A DNA stretch of 64,000 nt, taken from assembly GCA_002270565.1 (NCBI GenBank), contig NQMI01000008.1, positions 773,476-837,475 on the forward strand, read 5' to 3'. The notes under the pieces are model-generated. The model saw nothing but the letters and a program-made list of their open reading frames with translations. It searched no databases and was not told where the DNA came from. This DNA comes from Stenocarpella maydis. Lineage: Eukaryota; Ascomycota; Sordariomycetes; Diaporthales; Diaporthaceae. Below, one piece after another: positions 37,140-49,179 of the stretch (its first letter is position 1; each line of letters starts with the position of its first letter). Position numbers and translations under genes: made by a program.

Positions 37140-40100
37140 TCAGCTGGTAGATGGCCCGGCGCCACCGCTCCCGAACAACAGGTCGGTCCTCGTCCGCCGC
37201 TCCCAGACGACCGTGCTGTCGCTCTTGCGCTTGAAGTAGAGGATGCGGTGCTGCGGGATGAACTCCTCGTCCGTCTGCTCCGACTTCCACATGTCGAGCG
37301 CCTTCTCCATCGCGCCGGTGAAGCGGTCCTCGTAGCCGATGATAAAGTCACCGCTGTCTAGTGACGGGTCCTGCGGTGGGGAGGGTTCTGTGGTTAGCCG
37401 TGGCTTTCTATGCCATGTGTGTTGTGGCCGTGGGAGAACACGTGGACTTACCCAACGAAGCCGGTTCAGCACGTCAGATGCTGGCCTGAACTTGCCGGCC
37501 CCCTCTGGCTTGGAGACGACGGCAGAGCGCGGCTGGTTGGTCGTCTTCCCCTTCTTTGATGCGGATTGGACGGCCTGGTAGTCCTCATAGACACCGGACA
37601 CCTGTGCTGCTTCGTCCTCGTCCTCCTCGTCATCGGACTCGTCATCACCGACGGCGTACTCGCCCCATTCGCGGGCGTCCACCTGTACTGATTTCAAGGC
37701 TGCCTGCCTGATCAGGTTGGCTTCCACCCACGAGGTCCGCTCGTCAAAGTACTTTGGGTCGCTACGGATCTGGTCCTCAAACTTCCTGAGCACGTCGGCA
37801 AGCTTTCCCTGCATGGTCTTGTCGTCTGTCGTGATGCCCTCGAGCTTTTCCAGGCCCACGAGATAGAAGCCTTCGTAGTCGCCCTGGTCATTCTCTATCG
37901 ATTCAGCCGCTGCCACCTCGACAAAACGAGTCGGCCAGAACCTGACGTGAAGATCTGGCAGCCGCCTGTTCAGGTCGACTAATAAAGACACGCAGCGAGA
38001 CTCGAGCCAGCCTACGAGACCTCTACCCTTGGTTAAGGAACCACCCCAGAATTGGACGTTGATCTTGATGTAGCTTTTAAATGACTTGAGGAAGTCAGCC
38101 GATCCATCAGTCTCGAGGAACCTCGACCACGTCATTGTCTTGTCCGAGAGCATCTTGTCTGCCCTCTGGAACTCCTCGGCAATTGTTCTCACAGATGGCA
38201 CTGATGCGGCCAGGCAAGTGTTCAGGGCCGGTGGCGCGTAGCCCAGAATGGCCAAGGGCTCTCGATCGGTCCTCTTGTAGTTGAGCTGTTTGTGGAAAAA
38301 AGGGTCGAATGCAATTTCCGTTCGCCAGTTGAAGCTGGCGTAGTGGTTGAAGAAGGTTGCCAGCAGATCGGACAGGGACGGCGACAACACCACGACGCTC
38401 TCATGGGTCAGGAGCTTGTGTATCCGTGCGAGAAGGATCGTGATCGGAATCCCGCCAAGGTAACCATATTTCAGCGCGTAGATACCCCTTCTCTTCGCCC
38501 ATGTCCTGACGAATCGATGGGCATACCTAAACTTGACGATGTCAGGTACCGTACGGCGAACATAGTCGAGGTCACGGATCGGCTTCAACTTGTTCAGAAT
38601 CTGCGCGTTGAACGTCCAAGCAGGATCCGATGCAGGAAGCCTCAAGCAGCCGGGCCAGTTCGCTGCGATAGAGCCAGCGGGGGCGTACTGGAGGTCGATC
38701 TTGACACCGTTAATTTCCAGCTCAAGCATCGTACCGGTATGAGCCTTGACCCGGCGCATGATTTTGACGCCCTTTTCGGAGGCCTTGCGCAGCCGCTGAT
38801 TGACAAGTGAAAAGAAAGTCGAAGAACTGAACGGCCCAATACAGAGACAGTCTATGTCGGAGGTCGACGTCCATACACCCAGCCCGTACGATCCCACAGG
38901 TACGAGGACCAAAGGCATACTTGATCGTCCGGCCTCGGTAGACACAGTCGGGGTGGAGGATACAAGGATGGTCTCGCGAAGCACCTTGAAAGCTGCTGCG
39001 TGATTCTGGACCTCCTCTTCAGACGGGATAGCTTGCGCTTGTCTAAGCAAACCAATTATAGTGTTCTCATTCTCCGACAAGTGCCCGGCCTCCTTCAGCT
39101 GGACGGGCGCGACCTGTGCTGCAGCAGCGGGAACTTGGTGGCTCTCTGCCTCGGGCCCAAGCTTCAGAACAGCTCGCACACCCCAGTGGTCACTGGCGAA
39201 TCTGACAGTTTCCTCTGTAATGAAGCCGAACTTGTTGAAAGTGAGTATTTTGAAATATTCGTCTGCCCTGACAAGGATCCTGTCGTATCGCTGAGGTCTC
39301 ATGTTGAAGCCGCTGCCGACGATCTCTGCCGTGAGGCCATTAGTGGTCGGGTCGTATGTTGCTCCTTGTTCACCCTTGAAAGCTGCCTCGGCCCCTACGT
39401 CAGATGCCGTTCCGCCCTCGAGCTGCGACTCCACCCAAGTATCGATGAAACCACTGTGAGCTATTTTGTCCTCAATGTTGTGGAGGGTTGTGATCGACTG
39501 GGAGGTCACGAACTTCTTCTCCAGCGCCTGACTGATGGTATACGAAGATGTCGTGATGTTGAAGTCTCCAGTCAGAATTGTCGGTTGCTCTGGGTAGTTG
39601 TCGTCCAGGTACCACAAAATGGTCTCAATTTCCATATTCTTGGCCGTGATCGAGCCGTCCTTGAGACCATGCGTGAGATGCACAGCAGCCAGGACCAGTG
39701 GCTTGAAATCGGCGTCGTCCCATTGCCCAAGGGTTTTGAACTCAGCCAATATCGCGCCCTTGTGCTCACGATGGAACGGCACATGCTTCCAGGTAAACGC
39801 ATGCTTGCTCAAGATCACAATGTTGTTGTGGCTTGGAAGCGGCTGGACATCCTCTTGGTCTGGTGGGCCCCGGTTACAGAAGGTGAATAAATCCCGGATG
39901 TCAGGTTCTCGTAGAAGAAACACTAGGAAGTCATCCGTGACCTCTTCCAGGACGAGAATGTCGGCTCTTGCGCTGTCGGAGAGAATGTTCTTCACGAGCA
40001 AAGGGTAACGCGCCTGTGAAGGTGGGTATTCGAATTCGGCAAGCACATTGTACGTTGATACAGCCAATATCGATACCTCGGTGGATGAGTTGTCAGCCCC

Positions 40101-40870
40101 CTCGTCTTGAATCCACAGGTCATCCCCTTGATATGAGAACGGGATCCCGTCGTTTTCGACTGCTGGTAAAGGCTTGTCGAAGAATGGCTTGGCAGGATGG
40201 AATCTAGAAAGACGACCTTCTTCCAGGATGATTATTGCCCAAGTTTTCATCACCGAGCCTCCGGCTGGGGACTGTTCCCGGACGAGGATGTGTAGTTCAT
40301 TTACAGACCACTCAACCTTGGGTAGCCAGCGTGCCTTCTGGATGAGGAATTTGTGCCATGAGGATTCCCCTTCCAACTCGCAAGTCAGTGCTTTATCCAC
40401 ACAATAACTACTTCTCTCCACCCGGAGCCACCCACTGAGCGATGGCCCTCGCGGGTCAACTTACTGTCCTCGGTCTGACCAACGGTCATGTGCGAGCGAT
40501 ACACTTGCCTATCATGCAGTCCTAAAGTCCCCAGTACAGCCGCCCGCAGGTTACTCAGCTGGTGCTCGTTCTCGTCATGTATATAAATGGTATTATTTCC
40601 GTGGTGGTGGAACTCGCCGACCGAGTTGAGAGACACGCCGAAGGGCATCTGCCCCAGCTGGGTTACGGCTGACTGTAAAAGCTCCGCCACCCTCGGCAGG
40701 GCGTCGACCTGAACAAATGGGTAGACGAGGTTGACGTGTGGAGGCCATTTGCCGAATGCCTTGTCGTAGCGAGACCTTAGTTGGTCGACCTTGTTCCACT
40801 CACTCGTTGGCGGTATGATACATAATGCCGTGTCTCGAGATGATAGCGACAGCTTCGTCAAAGTCTCCAT
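37140..40870 (-). CDS. Four-domain RNA end-processing protein: 2H + EEP + nucleotidyltransferase + MJ1316
   Basis: Exons 40870-40465, 40390-37452 and 37370-37140 give 1191 aa. Four domains can be read in order. (1) 2H phosphoesterase, residues about 10-135, with H45-V-N and H127-M-T. (2) Endonuclease/exonuclease/phosphatase fold, about 245-540: STYNVLAEF, LEE at 283-285, GDFN at 410-413 and SDHWGV near 535. (3) Poly(A)-polymerase-type nucleotidyltransferase, about 580-960: GSYGLGVWTSTSDIDCL with Asp647 and Asp649, third acid in NGVKIDLQYAP. (4) C-terminal MJ1316/DUF504 domain, about 1120-1185: FIIGYEDRF, EEFIPQHRILYFKR and VVWERRTRTDLLF. All catalytic motifs look intact. By domain knowledge these act on RNA termini: cyclic-phosphate opening, phosphate removal, nucleotide addition and end recognition, so RNA repair or end maturation is the likely role. 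No targeting signal is seen. The 81-nt second intron is in frame without stops. Confidence 0.85.
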
Positions 40871-42329
40871 GGCAGTCCTGGGGCCTGTGCACTCGGCTGC
40901 GCTATGTCTCAAGAAAAAAACAAGAGAGGAGAAGAAATGGCTAGGTAGTCGTCGTTCTTGTAAGTGAAGGGCTCCGGCCAATCTCGTGCTGGGAATACTG
41001 CTTGGGTCGCGTTCGACGTGTCAATGTTGATTGGCCGGATGAGTGGTCTTGCAGGTTAGCCTGGCCACCAAAAAGCTCCGACCCGAGAACATTATATGCG
41101 CTTGAGCATGAAGACCAGTCCTCTCAGATGCGCCCAGGGCAGCAGCAGCTTGCCACAGAGGCCCACCGAGGCAGTGAAAACCAGGTAAAGAACGGGGGGC
41201 GGTGCGGTGACATGACTCTACGGGGCACGGGTTGGGGTTGGAAGGAAGAGGCTGAGCTGGCTCTGGTCCTACCTGGCCTTGTCCCAAAGTGGTCCGTCCC
41301 TACTTGCCATCCGCGATTGCATCAATGCGGAAAGACGAGGCGAGGAGTCAACTCCCCGAAGAAATCGGGTATTCGCACCGGCAAGAGGGGGCCTGCTCGC
41401 CGGCCTGAGTCACCTGGTAGGGACGTCCCCAAGACACTGGTGGAGGGGATGATGGTGGATTGTGCCTGGACTCAAATCAATGCACCCCGTGGTACGAATT
41501 CTTCTATTCCACAGTTCTGTTACTTTTGGTGCATGTGATCCCTCGTCCTCTTCTCGTTTTCGAAGATAGGAAGATGTGCAAGACGGTTTTGTCTCGCGTT
41601 GTAGAGTAATAAGCAAGGAGGGTAGCATTTCCAAGCAGAGGCAGGAAGCCGTCGCGCACGTGCAGCGGGAGTCGCTCAATTGAATTCCTGGGGGGGCCTA
41701 GCGCTCGAGTAAACCCTTCTTCCCCCACAAAACAATCTTGCCACTGCCTTTGAGCACTGCAAAGGATCTCTTCCACCCAACACATCTGGCCCAAGACCAC
41801 GGACCAAGGACATGATGCTGTGATTGGCTGCTCAGCTATGTGCAAAATGCTATTCTGTTCATCATTCCAAGCCGTCGAGGTCCACGGATTGTTTCCAGGT
41901 GGTGCAGGCTGTGGCAGGGGCGATGACCGGCCCAAATGAGCGTCGTCGCCTCTGCAGACGGTAGGTAACCAATGCTCGAACTAATGTGAAGAACACAGCA
42001 CAATCCACAATATCTCAACCGACCGACCCTCCCTTCAATGTACAACACTCGGACCAAAAGCAGACACCAACTCCCTGCGACATCATTCGACAGCGCGATG
42101 CTTCCCAGCCCGCGATGCCTCCGAAAACTCCTGCCGACCGGCCCAATTGACAGGCCCAAAACAGGCAAAAAGAGTTGTTCTAACGCCAATGAGCTCATGT
42201 CCTGGGCATGGTAGATTAAGTGAACAAGTGCGAGCACCGAACATTCAGTGAACGAGGCCAGCCAAGTTATCCGGCGTGGCGGTCGAATTGCGACGCACGA
42301 TCCTCACCGAATCGCTTCCGAGCCGAACT
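40871..42329. other. Intergenic, nothing recognised
   Basis: About 1.46 kb. A plus-strand ORF at 41002-41538 has no recognisable protein features and starts next to the promoter of the minus-strand RNA-end gene; I do not support it. Confidence 0.4.
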
Positions 42330-43009
42330 TTAGACCAGCTCGAACCCGTCCTCATCCATCTCGGGCATGTCATTGTCCGCAGGCTTCGGTCCGTTGGTCA
42401 CGCCCTGGCGCAGGTTGCGACGCGCCTTGCGGCCCTTGAGGGCATCGCCGTTGGCGTCCAGGATCTCGTACTCCTTCTCGACGAAGCGCTCCGTCTCGCG
42501 CCCGCCCTTCTTTACGAATATGTCCAGGGTCAGCGGCCTTCCGGGCGAGTCGTGGCGGTCGAAGCTGTACAGGACGTTGTCAACGCCTGAGCTCTGGCGG
42601 CGCACGGGGCTGGGCAGGTAGTCCAGGACCGATCGTGACGTGAAGGCGGCCTCGTCGATCTCCTCTTGGGCAGACACCTTGGAGCGCACGCGCTTGGAGG
42701 GTATCTCCCTCAGGCGGCCTGTTGTGCGGGTGTACTTGTTGATGTTTCCCCTGTCCTTGTCCTCGCTGCCAAACCTGTCTAATGGTTAGAACGCGTCAAG
42801 GCCATAGGCATAGGACAAGCTCACTGGTCACTCCACTTCCCGAGTGGTCGGGCCTTGATTTTCTCGTCCTCTGTTTCCGGCGCGCTCGCGCTCCACCACG
42901 AAGGAGAAGCCGTGGTTCCAAAGGACCACTTGATGGAGGCGTCCTTTCCGCGCTTGTACTCTTGGTTGGCGCTGCGGAGGTCACGCTCGTACTGGATGGA
43001 AGCCGCCAT
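42330..43009 (-). CDS. Hypothetical small acidic-tailed protein
   Basis: Exons 43009-42825 and about 42774-42330, joined over a roughly 50-nt intron (GTGAGC donor, CTAAC branch, GACAG acceptor), encode about 209 aa. The start is MAASIQYERDLRSANQEYKRG. A central segment, VLYSFDRHDSPGRPLTLDIF and the following 30 residues, looks like a compact beta-rich unit. A basic stretch (KGRKARRNLRQG) precedes an acidic tail (MPEMDEDGFELV). I recognise no domain. The match of splice sites and frame makes a real gene likely. The acceptor position may be off by one base. Confidence 0.7.
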
Positions 43010-45460
43010 GATGTTGGGAGTGTTGGATAAAAGATGTGTTGGGCCGAGGACAAGATGAGGTGGGAAGATGTTGGTTACACGTTGCGTATACAGCTGGGTG
43101 GGGATTGAAGACAAGAAGAGGTAGGAATCCTAGGCGGGTAGTATGGATTGCGGAAGAGTGGGAAGTTGAGCGAGATCTGGGGTCTTCTGGAAGGAAAAGG
43201 GGCCGGTTGAAGGTGAGGCCGGGCAATCAGTCAGACGGTGAGCGGGCTGCTACCTGCTGATCACTTGGGAAAGAGGCAAGGGCCGTTCAGTTGACCGTGC
43301 TTTGTTCGAGGGCGGCTCTTGCGGGACCTATTTGATCTGGCAGCCGGAGCAGGTAGGTAATCCTGGGCAGTCCAGAGCTGTGGGCCGAGGAAGCGAGAGG
43401 CTGTTTCCGCCCGGGGTGACTCAGAGACAAAGAGGCACGACAATGCAGCCAGACAGGCACGGTACAAAGGCTCGGCTCGGCGTGATGACGGAAGGCTGAG
43501 GCCGGAGCTACTGCGGTGACGCAAGAAGCTCGGAGGGGGGAACGAGATAGCAGAGTAAATCCAACGATATCGTTCTCTCAAGTGCGTGGTGTTTTTTTTT
43601 GTCTGCGATGTTATGAAGCATGGGCAGCAATCCGGGGGAGCGGGAGATCGGGGGCAGCGCGTTGGGCCAAGTATACATGGGCCCAGGGGAAGGCGTTCTC
43701 GGCCCTGCCAGCTGGGAAAGCTACCGCAGCTTAGCTTATCGTGGTCGGGATCGATCACGGACCCAAGGTCGCTGATAAAGCTTCCAGCGTGGGTGGGAAG
43801 GGTGACATGGTTGTGCCCACTTCCCTACCGGGACAGGTGAGACCGGATGACTGGGTGGGGGGAAGCACCAAACCACCCAAGTCACCCACACACACAGCCA
43901 CGCCTGCGCAGTACCTGCGGCTCTTTTTTGGCACTGGCAGCACAACCTCGGGATCTCGCCTCAGATTTGGTCATCCCACGCCCAGCTGACCTTCTCAAGT
44001 GTCCGTCTGGACCTGATGCTCCGTCACGGTCTTCCAAGCATGGCTTCCCGTGGCTGCACTATTGCTATCATTGGGTCTTCCTAGCTTGGCCTCCTGCGCA
44101 CGTCTAGTCTCATTGCAGCGCCGCGCATGGCAACGCAGGGCAGGGCAGGGCAGGGGTCAGGAGCCGTGACGCTTCCTCTCTTACAGATGATGGAATGACA
44201 GAGGGCCAAACAGGTCCTCGCCCCTGGCCAGCCGGGTGCTTGGCCGCTACCTGGGCCAGCAGGGCGTTTCAACCAGTGCCAACGGCCTGTGCAAATGCGA
44301 TGGGTTATTTCCGGCTCCCAATATCGACGTCCAAGGGGGGGCGGCAGCGCAGCTTGCCGCCAGCAACAAAGAAGCTCGGCTGCCTGGCTGCCTTGTCTCC
44401 ACGGGGCCCTGAGGATCAGAATGTCAGCTATATTGGCCGGGCGCCTCGGGCGTGCAGGTGGAGCGCCCTGCGCCGGGTGCGGTCGTCAAATCACAATCAC
44501 CAGTGCGCTGCCCTGGGAAAACGGCGATGATTCGGAAATGCAATGCGACTCGCCATCATATCATGCAGCCACGCAGCACAGTGTGCCTGGGAGCTAACTG
44601 CATGAAACCGAGGCCCCCGCATGTGGAATAATACCTCTGAGGCCTGGGCACTTCGGGGTCTGCGCCAGGCCTCTCTGACCCGCTATCAGCTCGATCCCGA
44701 CTTGCCGGAAAAGGGTCGTCCAGCTGGCACATCACATCAGCCAGACTGAGTGGGATGAGCCAGCGTCACCGGTCAAGCCCGGCGGCAGCGCAGGTGCTGC
44801 GCTAAACCTGACAACAATCCTCGACACCTCCGAGTGCGTCATGTCAGCTCTGTTGCAAGGGCCGAGACAGCGTCATCCCGGAGTTGCTGTCAACCCAAGG
44901 ACAGCGGCCAGAAACGAATCGAGAGAACGAGCGACTCAATGGCCGCGCAACGGCTCCATAGGCACATGCAATGAGTGGTCGCCCTGCCTCTTGAGCTGTC
45001 AGCATGTCAAGGGGCGGTGCGAAAGGGGAAACGGCGACATTGGGGCTGCTGAGCACCTGCTGGCGTTGCATTCATCCCCTTGCCTAGGGGATGATGTCAT
45101 CCCTGTTATCGGCCGTTATCGCAGACATGCAGACATGCTCCACCAGCTGGTGCCTCCACCTGCGGGAGCCACATGCACACATGCACAGTTGACCCTGCTG
45201 GAGCCAGCGGGGCAGATGCACAGACCAGGCAGCACTTGCGCGCCTGCACACCCGTTGGAGGCGCCCTTGCGACCGCCGAGCTGGAATTGGTAGCTTGGCC
45301 GGTAAGGCTGGACAATTTGATCAGGATTTACGTGTAGACAAGGCGGCGTCACTCAAGCACAGCCGCTTGCGACCTTGACTCGTGCCTCCCCTTCGCTGTT
45401 CGACAACAATACCTGGACGCGCAGTGCTGCTATTACGCTGCCACCGTTCGGTCGCCCACA
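43010..45460. other. Long intergenic region
   Basis: 2.45 kb between a minus-strand and a plus-strand gene, presumably with both promoters. It contains GGGCA repeats near 44138-44152. No ORF with protein character or RNA gene was found. Confidence 0.45.
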
Positions 45461-46519
45461 ATGTCCGACCTATCATCCTACCTCGCCACACACTACCTCA
45501 CACCCGACACCAAGCCCTCCTCCAAGAAGCGCAAGCGCAAGCACGAGAAGTCCTCCGGCGGCGGGCTCCTCATCCAAGACGACGACGACGGCTGGGGCAG
45601 CTCTGGCCAGCCAAGGCACAGAGGGCATGACGGCGGAGATGGCGACGACGCCCCGGTGACGGTGGGCCAGGTCAAGGACGTCCGCAAGACCACAAAGGCA
45701 AACTGGAAGGCATTAGGTGGTGCCAGCGGCCCCACATCGAAAGAGGACAAGGACGCCGCCGCCGCCGCAGACGCCATCCTCGCCTCTGCCGCCGCCGAGA
45801 CAGCCGCGGCGCGGGCGGCCGAGGACAACGCACCGATGATGGTGGACGACCAGACCAGCGCCGCAGCGCGCATGGCGGACGGCACACACGCGGGGCTGCA
45901 GTCGGCAGCGGCGGTGACGGCGCAGATCGAGCGGCGGAAGCAGGAGGAGCGGGACCAGTTCGAAGCGGAGCGGCGCGCGGGGCTGGTGCGGCACGGCGAG
46001 GAGGAGACGTACTACCGGGACGCGACGGGGCGGCGCGTGGACGTGAGCATGAAGCGTGCTGAGGCGCGCCGCGCGGCGCAGGAGGCTGAGGACAAGGAGC
46101 GGGCCGCCAAGGAGGCGCTCAGGGGCGACGTGCAGGCCGAGGAGGCCCGCCGCCGCCGCGAGATGCTCGAGGACGCGCGCACCATGACGCTCGCGCGGAC
46201 GGCCGACGACGAGGAGATGAATAGGGCCATGATGGAGGAGAAGAGGTGGAATGACCCCATGGCACGGTTCCTGGGCGAGGCGGGCGGTGGGGGCGGCGCC
46301 CGTGCCGGCGCTGCTGCTGCTACAAAGGGGAGGGGAGGGGTTGCGAGCAGGCGGCCGGTGTACAAGGGCCCATCTCCGCCAAACCGCTATGGCATAAAAC
46401 CGGGGTACAGGTGGGATGGCGTGGACAGAAGTAATGGCTTCGAGGCCGAGAGGTTCAAGGCCATTAACCGGCGGGAGAGGAACAAGGGTTTGGATTACGC
46501 CTGGCAGATGGATGAATGA
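45461..46519 (+). CDS. CWC26: Pre-mRNA-splicing factor Bud13/Cwc26
   Basis: A single exon encodes 352 aa. The N-terminus MSDLSSYLATHYLT is followed by a basic KKRKRKHEK stretch. The family core is clear: EETYYRDATGRRVDV, then a long charged helix rich in Arg and Glu, then WNDPMARFLGEAG and the C-terminal VYKGPSPPNRYGIKPGYRW with DGVDRSNGFEAERF. Bud13 is a subunit of the RES complex (with Pml1 and Snu17/Ist3), which binds the activated spliceosome and aids splicing of weak introns and nuclear retention of unspliced RNA. The Ala-rich segment at about 100-150 appears specific to this lineage. It converges on the TFIIF-alpha gene. Confidence 0.93.
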   Translation: MSDLSSYLATHYLTPDTKPSSKKRKRKHEKSSGGGLLIQDDDDGWGSSGQPRHRGHDGGDGDDAPVTVGQVKDVRKTTKANWKALGGASGPTSKEDKDAAAAADAILASAAAETAAARAAEDNAPMMVDDQTSAAARMADGTHAGLQSAAAVTAQIERRKQEERDQFEAERRAGLVRHGEEETYYRDATGRRVDVSMKRAEARRAAQEAEDKERAAKEALRGDVQAEEARRRREMLEDARTMTLARTADDEEMNRAMMEEKRWNDPMARFLGEAGGGGGARAGAAAATKGRGGVASRRPVYKGPSPPNRYGIKPGYRWDGVDRSNGFEAERFKAINRRERNKGLDYAWQMDE

Positions 46520-46889
46520 GCTAGCAGAGGACCTGTAGAAGCTACAGTCCGCGTCTCGGACGAGGCACGAGTACAGAATGCCTGCCTACAAGGGAAATGA
46601 TCACCCTCGAGCACAATAGCCCGCTCCAGCTACACTTTAACACACGGTGAGGGAGGGCCAAGGCACTGCCAGATGAACAATGGTCATGGCCACTTCGCAC
46701 TCTGGTGGCATATCCATGTCTTAAAGCTTGTGGCATTCGGGATATACCTCTACAAGATAACCAGAGCCGCCTTGCCCACCCACCGTGGGCGAGGTCGCCT
46801 GGGTGACGGAGCAGCTATTTTATATTACTGAATCGCTATGGCATTCCGACCCCCCTGCCAGACCAGTGTGACGAGTGCAGCGACCCCAA
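46520..46889. other. Convergent 3' flanks
   Basis: 370 bp lie between the Bud13 stop and the TFIIF-alpha stop, with no gene content. Confidence 0.6.
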
Positions 46890-49179
46890 TCATGAAGATG
46901 AAGGAGGCAGATGCGTTCGTCCCTGGGGAGTGATTTGCAGGAGCTTGTTGGGCCCCCACTTAGCCACCTGCTTGACATAGGATATCCAGACAGACCTAGG
47001 GGTCTGGTTTGGCCCATCGCCAATGCGGTTCCCAAATTGTGTTAGCAGTTTTCCAATAGGCACGCCTGGAGGCTGCTGGATTAGGATGGCCGCGGCGACG
47101 TCGCTCACGCTGACAGGTCCCTGGGGCTGGGAGAAGTCGAAAACACGACGGGTTGGTGATTGGGAACCTTGAGATTCATGCGCGTTAGTAATGTTGTAAC
47201 ATACTCCGTGTGCGCACGCTACGCCGAGTTGTCAAAGGGCGCTTTGGTGTGGGGACACATACCTGAGGGAGCCTGGCCTGCAGCCGGAGCAGGAGCAGGA
47301 CTGCCAGCCCGCGAACCAGTGGGCGTACCCTTGGCGTGAGTACCGCTCACAACCGTAACCTTGTTGGGCTTCTTCTTTGTGCGACCAGCATCCGACATCT
47401 CCCCTCCAGTCGCCTCGCCATCGCTCATCGCACCTGTGGCAAGTTTGGCACGCTGCGAACCAGGTATAGGAGTAGAAGACCGGCTGCCCTGAACAGACCC
47501 GGTAGCCTGCTTCTTGGCCTTCTTTCTGGACGACTCATTCCCACTCGACTCCATCTCGGAGAGGTTCGGAGAGCCGGGGCGCTTGAGATTCTTGGCTTTC
47601 TTACCATCAGGGACGGCCTTTGACTTGCCCAAGCCAGGGCCTGCTCCCTTCGCGGCACTTCCGGCTGCCGCATCCGCGGCCGTCTTCTCGCCATCTTCTT
47701 GCTTGACCTCTTTGTCTTCGTCGGAGTCGTCCTCGGACTGAAAAGCTAGTCAGTTCAGCTCCTAAATCATTGTACTGACGATCTTACCGAGGACAACAGG
47801 TTGTCCGAATCTTCTCGGTCCTGTTTGTAGAGCATGTTCTTGTCAATTTTGATCAGGCTCTTCTCGATGCCCTTGCCATGGATCCTTCTGGCCTCCTCTT
47901 CCTTCAGCTCTCGCCTCAGCTCAGCCTCGAGGGCCTGCTCGTCAGCTGTTCCAAAGTTGTTTGCCCCTAGCTGCTCACGACGGACCCGCTCCCGCGACTC
48001 CTTGACATCCTCATCATTATCCGGCTCCATGTTTGGATTCTCATCGTCGTCCTGGAACTCATCCCCTGACATGTCAAGATCGTCGTGGTCCTGCTTCTCG
48101 GATCGCGCAGCTGCCCTGAAGGTTTCGCTCTCCGTCTTGACCTTTGCGCGTCCAGTCAAGGCGTTCCTCGTGGCCGCCATCTCCTCCTTCATCTTGTCCT
48201 TCTCGCCATCTCTCATGGCCCAACGGCCTTGGACCACCTTTTTCCCCATCATCTTCTCGGCCTCCTCGATTGTGTACGTCTTGAAAGGGGGCTTGTGGGT
48301 GAACTTGTAATACTTCTCCAGCGGTACCAACCGCCACTTGTCGTTCTCAAACTGCAAGGCCGCCATGCACTCGGAAAGCGCAGCCGTGTAAGAGCCCACA
48401 TAAGTGCTCTTACCATCGGCGTCTTCCAGGACCCATGGAAGCGATTCTTCATAGCGGATGGTAGACTCTTTCTTGTGCGCGTCGCTCCTCTTGGCATAGA
48501 AGGTCTGAGTGCTGGTCTTCTCCTGCTTCTGAGGCTGCTTCTTGGAGACGATATCCTTGGGGGCGACGGGCGCGATCTGAGCCTGGTCGCTCGCTCGTTG
48601 AGCCTCCTTCTCGAGCTTGGCTTTTTCAAGGCGCTCGGCCTCGACCGGATCCACCGGTGTCGGGCTTGGGCTTCCCTCCTTGTTGGCCTGGGCGACATTC
48701 ACGCTCCTGGCATCCTTTCGGTGAAGAGTAACCGGACGCGCAAACTCAGAATCGTCCATGATGTCGGTTATACCGCCGCCACGAGCCTTAGCAAAACGCA
48801 TGATATGAGAGCGCAGTCCTTCTTTTATATCCTTCTTGGTGATGTAGACGGGATACTCCTGGAAGTCCGGTGCGGCTGGGGGAGGGTCCCACCAGCCACC
48901 GTTCTGGCGACGGCGCTGCTTCCACTCCTCCTGGGTCTTCTGGTCGACCTTGGGAGCCTGGACGCCGAGGAGGTTGGGCTGGGTGTGATATGAGCGGGCC
49001 GGGTTGGGCTTGGAGGCGCCTGCGTTTGCCTTTGGTTTTGGCGGTGGAGGCTTGGGTATGGGCTTCTTGCGGGCGACCAGCGGATCGGCATTCTTCTTCT
49101 TGCGACGCAGCGGTGGTGCGCCTGGAGGGGGCGGGTTGGCCCCGTTCGGGTTGGGCGCGCCGTTGGGAGGTGCGCTCAT
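46890..49179 (-). CDS. TFG1: TFIIF alpha subunit (RAP74/Tfg1)
   Basis: Exons 49179-47788, 47737-47263 and 47167-46890 give 714 aa. TFIIF binds RNA polymerase II in the preinitiation complex and supports initiation and elongation. The N-terminal dimerisation region is recognisable by EYPVYITKKDIKEGLRSHIM, and by the later LPWVLEDADGKSTYVGSY and WRLVPLEKYYKF. An acidic/basic charged linker follows. The third exon supplies the C-terminal winged helix, VSDVAAAILIQQPPGVPIG then FGNRIGDGPNQTP, that contacts Fcp1 in other species. The start MSAPPNG is chosen because upstream in-frame sequence begins only at a non-ATG codon. Introns are 50 and 95 nt; the second uses CTAAC and the acceptor CTCAAG. A Pro-rich segment covers residues 5-60. 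Confidence 0.92.

Noticed and set aside
41002..41538. 178-aa plus-strand ORF
   Set aside because: Mixed composition without domains and lying against the promoter of the RNA end-processing gene; likely chance.
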